DNA from: Nocardioidaceae bacterium
GTDB lineage: Bacteria > Actinomycetota > Actinomycetes > Propionibacteriales > Nocardioidaceae
Direction of reading: 5' to 3'
Length of the DNA: 6,201 bases
Assembly (NCBI GenBank): GCA_020438665.1
Contig: JAGQUE010000040.1
Location: 1-6,201 of the forward strand
Shown: piece by piece, positions 1 through 5,354 of the stretch
How the letters are laid out: every line of letters starts with the position of its first letter
How positions within the stretch are numbered: the first letter of the stretch is position 1
The notes under the pieces: model-generated
The model's database searches: none
What the model was told of the DNA's origin: nothing
What the model saw: only the letters and a program-made list of their open reading frames with translations
Made by a program: the position numbers and the translations under genes

Positions 1-122
1 ACGCACTCGTCGGGGTGGATGTAGAGCATGCGCTTGCCCTCGTAGATGCAGTCGACGGGGCACTCGTCGACGCAAGCACGGTCCTTGACATCGACGCACG
101 GCTGGGCGATGACGTAGGTCAC
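1..122 (-). CDS. fdxA: Seven-iron ferredoxin FdxA, N-terminal part (runs off the left edge)
   Basis: This is the first 40 codons of a small bacterial 7Fe ([3Fe-4S][4Fe-4S]) ferredoxin, a soluble electron carrier. The visible protein begins VTYVIAQPCVDVKDRACVDE and has cysteines at 9, 17, 21, 25 and 40. By comparison with Azotobacter-type FdI, C9 and C17 would help bind the 3Fe cluster and C21 and C40 the 4Fe cluster, while C25 matches the free cysteine. Residue 12 is Val where 8Fe ferredoxins have Cys, as expected for a 3Fe site. The start is GTG at 122-120, preceded on the minus strand by a perfect AGGAGG (133-128) with a 5-nt gap. The gene diverges from the acetyltransferase. In many actinobacteria fdxA is followed by dapC, which cannot be checked here. 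The remaining cysteines and the stop are outside the window. Confidence 0.95.
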   Translation of the reverse strand, partial: MTYVIAQPCVDVKDRACVDECPVDCIYEGKRMLYIHPDEC

Positions 123-127
123 CAGTT

Positions 128-133
128 CCTCCT
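128..133 (-). promoter_or_regulatory. Strong ribosome binding site of fdxA
   Basis: AGGAGG reads on the minus strand, 5 nt before the GTG at 122-120. It fixes the non-ATG start of the ferredoxin. Confidence 0.85.
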
Positions 134-162
134 GAGACGCTGCAACGGGCAGATGCGGAGAG

Positions 163-191
163 CCTAGTATCCACCCGTGGGGACAGGTCCG
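163..191 (-). promoter_or_regulatory. Candidate fdxA promoter
   Basis: On the minus strand TAGGCT (168-163) fits the TAnnnT -10 pattern. CGGACC (191-186) lies 17 bp upstream as a poor -35, matching TTGACA only at GAC. Transcription would begin near 156 and give a leader of about 33 nt carrying the AGGAGG. The -10 overlaps the rightward -10 of the acetyltransferase, and the -35 lies inside that gene's first codons. The assignment rests on pattern only. Confidence 0.4.
165..170 (+). promoter_or_regulatory. -10 element of a leaderless promoter for the acetyltransferase
   Basis: TAGTAT lies exactly 6 nt before the GTG start at 177. Transcription would therefore begin at or within a base or two of the start codon, giving a leaderless mRNA. 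No Shine-Dalgarno sequence is present before the GTG, which fits. No good -35 is seen; the best match is CTGCAA at 140-145 with a 19-bp gap. Confidence 0.6.
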
Positions 192-1103
192 GAACACGCG
201 GTCGGTCGACATGGACTCGGCCCCCACGTCGTCGGCCGACGTGTGGTGGTCCGCAGCCGGATCCCTGGCGAGACCGGCCCGTCCGGCGGCCCCGCCGTGA
301 CCGACGTGCTGGGTGACTGCGTCGCCTGGGAGGCGACGACGATGACCGTGCGCCGCGAGTCCGGCGAGGAGGTCACCATCCCGCTCTCGCTCATCGTGTC
401 CGGCAAGCCGGTGCCGCCCCGGCCCTCGGTGCGGGGCCGGGTGACCCCGTCCGCCGCCCAGGCGCGCAGCCACGCGATGTTCACCGACGTCACGACCGCG
501 CCGCTGGGCGGCTGGACGATCCGCTGGTCCGATGCGACTCCCGCCCGCCGGGTCAACTCGGTGCTGGCGATGGACGAGCCAGGACTCGCCGATCCGGTCG
601 GGGCGGTCGTCGAGCGGTACGGCGCGCTGGGGCGCCCGCCGATCGCCGCGGTCCTGCCGGGATCCACGGCGGATGCGCTGTTCGCCGAGGCGGGGTGGGT
701 GCTGCACCGTGACGAGGCGGACGCCCATTTCCAGATCGCCGGCGTCGCGGCCTGTCGTCGCAACCTCGCCGAGCCGCCGTCCTACGGCGTGGACCTGACC
801 GACCTGCCCGCACGACCGACGGCCCAGCGGGTCGAGGCCGCCATCGGCGAGGACGCCAGCGCCATCGGTGCCTATGAGGACGACTGGCTCGGCATCAGCG
901 CGGTCTGGGTCAACCCCGAGCGGCGGCGCCGCGGCCTCGCCCTCGCGGTGATCGCCCGGCTGCTCGGGTGGGGTGCCGAGCTCGGCGCCACCACCACCTA
1001 TCTGCAGGTGCTCTCGGACAACGAGCCGGCGCTCACCCTCTATGCCCGGCTGGGGTTCACCCCCCACCACACCTACCGCTACCTGACGCCGCCGACGAGA
1101 TAA
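177..1103 (+). CDS. GNAT-family N-acetyltransferase, Rv0428c-like, with N-terminal SH3-like domain
   Basis: This 308-residue protein probably transfers an acetyl group from acetyl-CoA to an amine in the cytoplasm; the substrate is unknown. Residues about 14-75 (LGPHVVGRRVVVRSR, then a beta-rich stretch ending KPVPPRP) look like the SH3-like module seen in Mycobacterium tuberculosis Rv0428c and relatives. Residues about 90-200 form a divergent middle region. The C-terminal GNAT core has the acetyl-CoA pyrophosphate loop at 245-255 (VNPERRRRGLA, the R-x-x-G-x-A type) and the closing motif at 282-294 (NEPALTLYARLGF), where Tyr289 is the usual general-acid position. The GTG start is chosen because a TAGTAT -10 box lies 6 nt upstream and no ribosome binding site exists. 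The gene diverges from fdxA and is followed on the same strand by the separately promoted aspS2. Family membership is firm; the Rv0428c subfamily is from memory. Confidence 0.88.
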   Translation: MGTGPEHAVGRHGLGPHVVGRRVVVRSRIPGETGPSGGPAVTDVLGDCVAWEATTMTVRRESGEEVTIPLSLIVSGKPVPPRPSVRGRVTPSAAQARSHAMFTDVTTAPLGGWTIRWSDATPARRVNSVLAMDEPGLADPVGAVVERYGALGRPPIAAVLPGSTADALFAEAGWVLHRDEADAHFQIAGVAACRRNLAEPPSYGVDLTDLPARPTAQRVEAAIGEDASAIGAYEDDWLGISAVWVNPERRRRGLALAVIARLLGWGAELGATTTYLQVLSDNEPALTLYARLGFTPHHTYRYLTPPTR

Positions 1104-1107
1104 CCGC

Positions 1108-1143
1108 TGGAGCAGCCGCGCCTGTCGACCTAGACTCGACGCG
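1108..1143 (+). promoter_or_regulatory. Candidate promoter of the aspS2 T-box leader
   Basis: TAGACT (1131-1136) fits the actinobacterial -10 pattern TAnnnT. TGGAGC (1108-1113) is a weak -35 (3 of 6) at a 17-bp gap. Transcription would start near 1143, just ahead of the candidate Stem I, and give a leader of about 187 nt. A short inverted repeat, GTCGA (1124-1128) with TCGAC (1136-1140), surrounds the -10 and may be chance or an operator. The position agrees well with the leader needed for a T-box. Confidence 0.5.
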
Positions 1144-1290
1144 TTCCCGCGGGGCGTGACGAACCCCCAGCCGGCCGGCTGAAGCAGTGGGAGCCGCGCG
1201 TCCGGCGTACACCGACGAGAGGCCGGCCTCCGCGCGCGAGCGGGAGCCTCCGGCGAAGGTGTGGTGGCACCGCGACCTGGCCCCCGCCCA

Positions 1291-1323
1291 CACCTCCAGG
1301 GCTCTCATGACGAGCTGGAGGTG
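1291..1323 (+). promoter_or_regulatory. Sequestrator hairpin hiding the aspS2 ribosome binding site
   Basis: CACCTCCA (1291-1298) is perfectly complementary to TGGAGGTG (1316-1323), which contains the Shine-Dalgarno sequence. After a 2-nt bulge (1299-1300) the stem continues with GCTC (1301-1304) and GAGC (1312-1315) around a 7-nt loop, 12 bp in all. Its 5' arm shares 1291-1294 (CACC), or 1291-1295 if A1257-U1295 forms, with the 3' arm of the antisequestrator, so the two folds exclude each other. Uncharged tRNA stabilising the upstream fold would free the ribosome binding site. Confidence 0.82.
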
Positions 1324-1324
1324 A
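1317..1324 (+). promoter_or_regulatory. Shine-Dalgarno sequence of aspS2
   Basis: GGAGGTGA ends 5 nt before the ATG at 1330, with the GGAGG core 8 nt away. It is a strong site, it decides the start codon, and it forms the 3' arm of the sequestrator. Confidence 0.9.
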
Positions 1325-1329
1325 CACCC

Positions 1330-2637
1330 ATGACGCATTCCCCGAGATCCCGCACGATGGCGGCATCCCGCACGATGGCGGCCGACCTGCCGCACTCTCC
1401 ACCGGGCAGCGCGGTCTGGCTGCAGGGCTGGGTGCACCGGCGGCGAGAGCTGGCCACGGTGACCTTCCTGGTGCTGCGCGACCGGACCGGCCTTGCCCAG
1501 GTGGTGCTCCCGGCCGGCAGCGAGGTGCCGCCCGAGGAGACGACGGTGACGGTCTCCGGCACGGTGGTGGCCAACGTCCAGGCACCCGGCGGTGCCGAGG
1601 TGACTGACGCGGTCGTGACCGCCCTGACCGAGCCGGCCGAGACTCCGCCGTTCGAGCTGTGGCGGCCGCAGCTGGGCGCCGCCCTCCCGACGATGCTCGA
1701 CCACGCGCCGATCGCCTGGCGCCACCCGGCCCAGCGCGCCCGCTGGGAGCTGGCCGCGGCGAGCCTCCGCGGGTTCCGCACAACGCTGGATGGGCTCGGT
1801 TTCACCGAGGTCACGACCCCCAAGTTCGTCGAGTCGGCCACCGAGTCGGGCGCCAACGTCTTCGAGGTCGACTACTTCGGCCGGCCGGCCTATCTGGCGC
1901 AGAGCCCGCAGTTCTTCAAGCAGCAGCTGGTGGGAGTCTTCGAACGCGTCTATGAGGTGGGCCCGGTGTTCCGGGCCGAGCCGCACGACACGGTGCGCCA
2001 CCTGGCGGAGTATGTCTCCCTCGACGCCGAGCTCGGCTTCATCCGCGACCACCGCGACGTGCTGGCGGTGCTTCGCGAGGCGCTGGTGGGCATGGTCGGC
2101 ACTATCGAGCGCGAGGCGACGGGAGCCGTCGACCGGCTCGATGTGACGCTGCCCGCCATCCCCCACGAGATCCCGGTGCTCCACTTCAGCGAGGCGCTCC
2201 GGCTCGTCGGGGCCCCCGACGACGAGCCCGACCTCGCCCCCGAGCACGAGCGCGCCCTGGGCGCCTGGGCGCTCGGGGAGCACGGCAGCGACCTGGTCGC
2301 CGTCGAGGGCTACCCGATGGCCAAGCGGCCGTTCTATACCCACCCGCAGCCCGACGACCCGCGCTGGTCCAACAGCTTCGACCTGCTCTTCCGCGGCCTG
2401 GAGCTCGTCACGGGGGGGCAGCGGCTGCACCGGCCGTCGGACTACGACGCCGCGATCCGGGCGCGCGGTGAGGACCCCGCGGCCTATGCGGCCTATCTCC
2501 AGGCGTTCCGCCACGGGATGCCACCGCACGGCGGCTTCGCCATCGGTCTGGAGCGCTGGGTGGCCCGGCTCGTCGAGGCAGCCAACATCCGTGAGGTGAC
2601 GCTCTTCCCGCGCGACCTGCACCGGCTGTCGCCCTAG
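1330..2637 (+). CDS. aspS2: Archaeal-type aspartyl-tRNA synthetase, probably non-discriminating (Asp/Asn)
   Basis: This 435-residue class IIb synthetase activates aspartate with ATP and loads it on tRNA-Asp, and probably on tRNA-Asn for later amidation by GatCAB. The length fits the archaeal form (about 430-440), not the roughly 590-residue bacterial AspRS, and the GAD insertion is absent. An OB-fold anticodon domain covers about 28-105. Motif 1 has Pro164. YLAQSPQFFKQ (188-198) is typical of AspRS; AsnRS has TVSGQ there. Motif 2 is FRAE (214-217) with RHLAE (223-227), and motif 3 is GLER (406-409). His36 in GWVH and Pro86 in QAPGG match the non-discriminating pattern. The ATG at 1330 is chosen for its strong Shine-Dalgarno site; a GTG at 1261 in the same frame lies inside the riboswitch. 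Residues 7-18 are a duplicated hexapeptide, SRTMAA twice, in a non-conserved N-terminal extension. Translation is likely under T-box control. A housekeeping bacterial AspRS probably exists elsewhere, but this is not visible. Confidence 0.93.
   Translation: MTHSPRSRTMAASRTMAADLPHSPPGSAVWLQGWVHRRRELATVTFLVLRDRTGLAQVVLPAGSEVPPEETTVTVSGTVVANVQAPGGAEVTDAVVTALTEPAETPPFELWRPQLGAALPTMLDHAPIAWRHPAQRARWELAAASLRGFRTTLDGLGFTEVTTPKFVESATESGANVFEVDYFGRPAYLAQSPQFFKQQLVGVFERVYEVGPVFRAEPHDTVRHLAEYVSLDAELGFIRDHRDVLAVLREALVGMVGTIEREATGAVDRLDVTLPAIPHEIPVLHFSEALRLVGAPDDEPDLAPEHERALGAWALGEHGSDLVAVEGYPMAKRPFYTHPQPDDPRWSNSFDLLFRGLELVTGGQRLHRPSDYDAAIRARGEDPAAYAAYLQAFRHGMPPHGGFAIGLERWVARLVEAANIREVTLFPRDLHRLSP
1347..1382 (+). 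repeat. Perfect 18-bp tandem duplication in the 5' end of aspS2
   Basis: ATCCCGCACGATGGCGGC occurs twice back to back (1347-1364 and 1365-1382). It keeps the frame and doubles the hexapeptide SRTMAA (residues 7-18). It lies before the conserved OB fold, so it is probably tolerated. Confidence 0.95.
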
Positions 2638-2647
2638 CGGCGATCAG
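2626..2647. terminator. Possible bidirectional hairpin between convergent genes
   Basis: CTGTCGCC (2626-2633) pairs with GGCGA-T-CAG (2639-2647) with one bulged base, around loop CTAGC. It spans both stop codons of the convergent aspS2 and the secreted-protein gene. There is no U-tract on either strand, so termination is only a possibility. Confidence 0.3.
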
Positions 2648-3531
2648 TTGGCGAGCACGGCGTCCAGGGTCAGGGTCCGCGGACCGCCCCGGGGCGCGTC
2701 GGGGTCGCGCCCGGCGAGCCGGACCACCCGGAGGGTGTCTCCCAGGGCCGCCGGTCCCTGCCAGATGATGGTGCGGGCATGGCTGTGGGCGGCGTACGGC
2801 GTGACGCGGGCGACGAGGGTGCCGTTCTGATAGACGGCGAAGCGGGCGGCCCTGGGCCCCTCACGCATCACCAGGGCGAGGTTGGTGCCGGTGGCGGCCG
2901 GCGGGTTGAACCGGTCGGCCAGCGCCGTCACCGTCAGCTCGACGGCGGCATCGGGGTCGTCGGAGCGGGCCAGCGTGCCGTGGGAGGCCGTCGGCAGGCT
3001 CACCGACCGCCAGGCGCCGTCATAGCGCACCGAGACCCGGGCGCCATAGGGCGAGTCGACGGTGCCGTCTTGTTGGATCGTCGAGAAAGCACCGCCCATG
3101 ACGACGTTGGTCGTGGCGTTGCCGGCGGGGTCGGTGGCGGTGACCTCGTAGGTGTCGGGGAACCCCCGCGGGCCGCCGCAGTCGTTCTGCCAGTCGTCGG
3201 TGCGCACGGTCGCGCTCGTCGCCGACGGATCCAGCGACAGCTCGTAGGGCTCCGCCGCCCACGGCACCACGACCACGGAGGAGGCCACCGAGCCACTGTC
3301 GTCGGTGGCGGTCCAGGCGAACGTCTGGCGGGCCACGGTGAGGTTCAGGCCGGGGCAGTAGTCCAGGTCCAGGTCCAGCTGGCTACCGACCAGCCACGAC
3401 GCCCGGTCGGGGGTGACCAGGGTGGGCGGGGAGCCGTCGCTGTCCACCGCGCGGGCCGGTGCGACCGACCCGCCGGCAGCCAGCAGCACCAGTGCCGCGA
3501 CCAGCAGTCCGCGCCCTCTCATGTCCACCAC
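2644..3531 (-). CDS. Secreted beta-rich protein of unknown function
   Basis: I do not recognise a family for this 295-residue protein. It begins with a clear Sec signal peptide: a charged start (R5, R7), a hydrophobic core (residues 9-20, LLVAALVLLAAG), and a probable signal peptidase I site after A-R-A at 26-28. No lipobox cysteine follows. The mature part is rich in Thr, Val, Ser and Asp and reads as beta-sandwich segments. Residues about 69-140 (TFAWTATDDSGS, then TYEVTATDPAGNAT) resemble bacterial Ig-like or cadherin-like repeats. About 160-295 resembles a second, carbohydrate-binding-like sandwich ending TLTLDAVLAN. C59 and C118 are the only cysteines and could form a disulphide. No catalytic motif is visible. 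GTG at 3531 is preferred because GGAGGG lies 8 nt upstream; ATG at 3522 is the alternative. It lies 62 bp downstream of the VanW gene on the same strand, so it may be transcribed with it or alone. Confidence 0.8.
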   Translation of the reverse strand: MVDMRGRGLLVAALVLLAAGGSVAPARAVDSDGSPPTLVTPDRASWLVGSQLDLDLDYCPGLNLTVARQTFAWTATDDSGSVASSVVVVPWAAEPYELSLDPSATSATVRTDDWQNDCGGPRGFPDTYEVTATDPAGNATTNVVMGGAFSTIQQDGTVDSPYGARVSVRYDGAWRSVSLPTASHGTLARSDDPDAAVELTVTALADRFNPPAATGTNLALVMREGPRAARFAVYQNGTLVARVTPYAAHSHARTIIWQGPAALGDTLRVVRLAGRDPDAPRGGPRTLTLDAVLAN

Positions 3532-3593
3532 CCGTTCCGCCCTCCGGGCTTCTCAGTCGGCGTCGTCGTACGCCTCAGGTCTAGACAACCACG
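3532..3593 (-). other. Gap between the VanW gene and the secreted-protein gene
   Basis: These 62 bp hold the GGAGGG ribosome binding site of the downstream gene, a small stem GGCGT/ACGCC (3559-3563 with 3570-3574), and the palindrome GTCTAGAC (3579-3586). No convincing promoter or terminator is visible. Confidence 0.4.
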
Positions 3594-5354
3594 TCAGGGG
3601 GTCTTGGAGGGCTTGCAGATGACGGTGTCGGACGGCGTGTAGGTGGTGTGGAACTTCTCGGTGCGGACCAGGTCACTGGAGCCGGGCTTGCGGAAGTAGC
3701 GCCAGACGTTGATGTCGAAGCCGCCATAACCGGTGTTGGCATAGCAGTCCGGGGTGTCGAGGGTGCGGGTCGCCGGTGAGGTGAAGTTGTAGCGGTCACC
3801 GGTCTTGGTGGTGATGTCCCAGTGCTTCGTCGACCACATCGACACCGTGACGACGCCCGAGGTCGACGGCGTCGACGGGGTCACGGAGGCCTGGATCAGG
3901 ACGCCGTAGGGTGTGTCGTTCTCGAACTTCAGATCGACCGTCGGCCAGGCGACCGTCGCCTCGCGACCCACGGGGTAGCGGTCGATATAGAACGAGTGCG
4001 GCTTGTGCTCGAGGTCCTTGAGCCCGGCGAAGAACATCGCGTTGAACGTCGTGGTGGCCATCTGGGAGACCCCGCCGCCGAGGTCCTCCTTGAAGACGCC
4101 GTTGCTGATGATGAAGCCCTCGGTGAAGCCGTTCTCGCGGGTGCGCTCGCCGACCACACCGTTGAGGGAGAAGACGTCGCCCGGCTTGAGCAGCGTGCCG
4201 TTGACCAGCTCGGCGGCACGGCCGAGGTTGGTGTTGCGGTAGTCGGCGTGGGGGTAGTAGGTCGTGAAGCTGGAGACCTTCTCCGTCACGCCCAGCGCCT
4301 TGGCGTCCTTGGTGGTGAACTCGGGCTCGGAGACCGTGGACTCGACCGTCGCCGTGCGCCGCCCCGCCGGCTGGTCGACCGCCGAGAGGAAGGCCGAGGC
4401 CACCGCGTCGGGCTCGAACGTGACGCCGGGCTTGGCGGGCACGACCTTGGGTTTGCCGTTGACGAGTCGGACGGTCGCGTCGACCGGGGCGCCCGGGTCG
4501 CCGGTGCGCCGCTTGACGAGCGAGTCGACGACCGTGCCGTCGACCTGGGGCGTCAGCTCACCGCCCTCGACGGTGACCGTGATGGCCGCGGTGTAGTCCT
4601 GGGGCCTCAGCAGCACCGGCGACCTGCCGAACCGGAGCTTGACGGGCGCCGAGACGGCCGGGTTGGCGAAGTCGTCGACGAACGCCTGGGCGTCGTCGTC
4701 GGTGACGTCGGGCTGGGTGGTCTCGAAGGTCAGCTCGGCGATCGGGTCGTCGGCGAGGAACGCCGCGACCAGCGCATCACGGCCGGTGACGGGGTCGACC
4801 GCCTGACCGGCAGCCGCCGGGGTCGTCCGGATGCGGGTGCCCTTGAAGCTGACACCGGCGTCCTGGGGGGGTGTGCCGAAGTCGGCGCTGACCCCGTCGA
4901 GCGCGGAGGTCATCGCGGCGTCATCGACGAGGACGACGGCGTCGAGGTCCTCCCCGCCGGTGAAATAGGTCCAGAGCCGGCCCGGCGACCAGCTGCGCTC
5001 CCCGCCCGCGGCGGCGACCGAGGCGACGTAGTCGACCGACAGCCCGGCCGTGGCGGGCGCGACGTTGCCTTCCTCGTCGCCCACCCGGACCCGCAGGTCA
5101 CGCTCGACGAGGGGCGCGAGGCCGTCCTCGAGGGCGACCACGGCCTCGTCCTGGCGCAGCCCGCCGATCTCGACTCCTGCGACGGTGGTGCCGCGCGCCA
5201 CCTTGTCGCCGGCGACGTAGTGGGCGGCGGCGTAGGCGCCCCCGACGATGACCAACAGCCCCACGAGCGTGACGACGACCGCCCAGCCGCCCTTGCGCTC
5301 GGGGCGGGGTCGAGGCGCGTCGGCAGGAGCCTCCCAGTCGGTCACGCGGGTCAT
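3594..5354 (-). CDS. Membrane-anchored VanW-family protein with YoaR-like domains
   Basis: This 586-residue protein has a short cytoplasmic Pro/Arg-rich tail (1-23), one transmembrane helix (about 24-44, WAVVVTLVGLLVIVGGAYAA), and a large extracellular part. Two YoaR-like putative peptidoglycan-binding repeats cover about 50-340; the first opens with TTVAGVEIGGL. The VanW domain spans about 360-490, with NGTLLKPGDVFSLN, GGGVSQMATT (426-435) and the HSFYIDRYPVGREATV segment. Where I recall Cys in the Firmicutes motif GGGVCQ, Ser430 stands here. The tail (about 500-586) holds C537 and C580, a possible disulphide. VanW proteins occur in some vancomycin-resistance clusters, but their biochemical role is unclear; a cell-envelope role is inferred, and resistance should not be assumed. 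The ATG at 5354 overlaps the upstream stop as ATGA and lacks a good ribosome binding site, so translation is probably coupled. Confidence 0.92.
   Translation of the reverse strand: MTRVTDWEAPADAPRPRPERKGGWAVVVTLVGLLVIVGGAYAAAHYVAGDKVARGTTVAGVEIGGLRQDEAVVALEDGLAPLVERDLRVRVGDEEGNVAPATAGLSVDYVASVAAAGGERSWSPGRLWTYFTGGEDLDAVVLVDDAAMTSALDGVSADFGTPPQDAGVSFKGTRIRTTPAAAGQAVDPVTGRDALVAAFLADDPIAELTFETTQPDVTDDDAQAFVDDFANPAVSAPVKLRFGRSPVLLRPQDYTAAITVTVEGGELTPQVDGTVVDSLVKRRTGDPGAPVDATVRLVNGKPKVVPAKPGVTFEPDAVASAFLSAVDQPAGRRTATVESTVSEPEFTTKDAKALGVTEKVSSFTTYYPHADYRNTNLGRAAELVNGTLLKPGDVFSLNGVVGERTRENGFTEGFIISNGVFKEDLGGGVSQMATTTFNAMFFAGLKDLEHKPHSFYIDRYPVGREATVAWPTVDLKFENDTPYGVLIQASVTPSTPSTSGVVTVSMWSTKHWDITTKTGDRYNFTSPATRTLDTPDCYANTGYGGFDINVWRYFRKPGSSDLVRTEKFHTTYTPSDTVICKPSKTP

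Larger units (their letters stand above)
1143..1329 (+). ncRNA. Translational T-box riboswitch leader of aspS2 (tRNA-Asp or tRNA-Asn sensing)
   Basis: T-box leaders bind a cognate tRNA through a codon-like specifier and test whether its 3' end is uncharged. Positions 1261-1274 (GTGGTGGCACCGCG) match the consensus AGGGTGGNACCGCG at 12 of 14, counting N as a match. The antisequestrator is complete: GGTGTGG (1258-1264) pairs perfectly with CCACACC (1288-1294), extendable by A1257-U1295; the 7-nt bulge TGGCACC is 1265-1271; GCG (1272-1274) pairs with CGC (1285-1287). Bulge bases TGGC can pair with a tRNA ending GCCA, so discriminator G73, as in tRNA-Asp and tRNA-Asn. A short Stem I is likely at 1149-1171: GGGG (1151-1154) with CCCC (1165-1168), and loop CGTGACGAAC holding GAC and AAC codons. 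Stems II and III between 1172 and 1256 could not be assigned with confidence. The lack of a U-tract and the buried ribosome binding site indicate translational control, as in actinobacterial ileS leaders. Confidence 0.85.

Noticed and set aside
1291..1323. The hairpin as an intrinsic transcription terminator
   Set aside because: No U-tract follows; its 3' arm is the ribosome binding site itself, so sequestration is the better reading.
1261..1329. GTG at 1261 as start of aspS2 (458 residues)
   Set aside because: This codon lies inside the T-box core, has no ribosome binding site, and would make the riboswitch coding. ATG at 1330 has a strong Shine-Dalgarno site and gives the family length.
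1057..2622. A 521-codon open frame on the minus strand opposite aspS2
   Set aside because: It is a GC-rich shadow of a confidently identified synthetase; its product has no recognisable domain and it starts and ends inside other features.
3594..5354. VanW as evidence of vancomycin resistance
   Set aside because: No vanHAX, vanRS or D-Ala-D-Lac ligase is present here; VanW proteins are widespread in actinobacteria without resistance.
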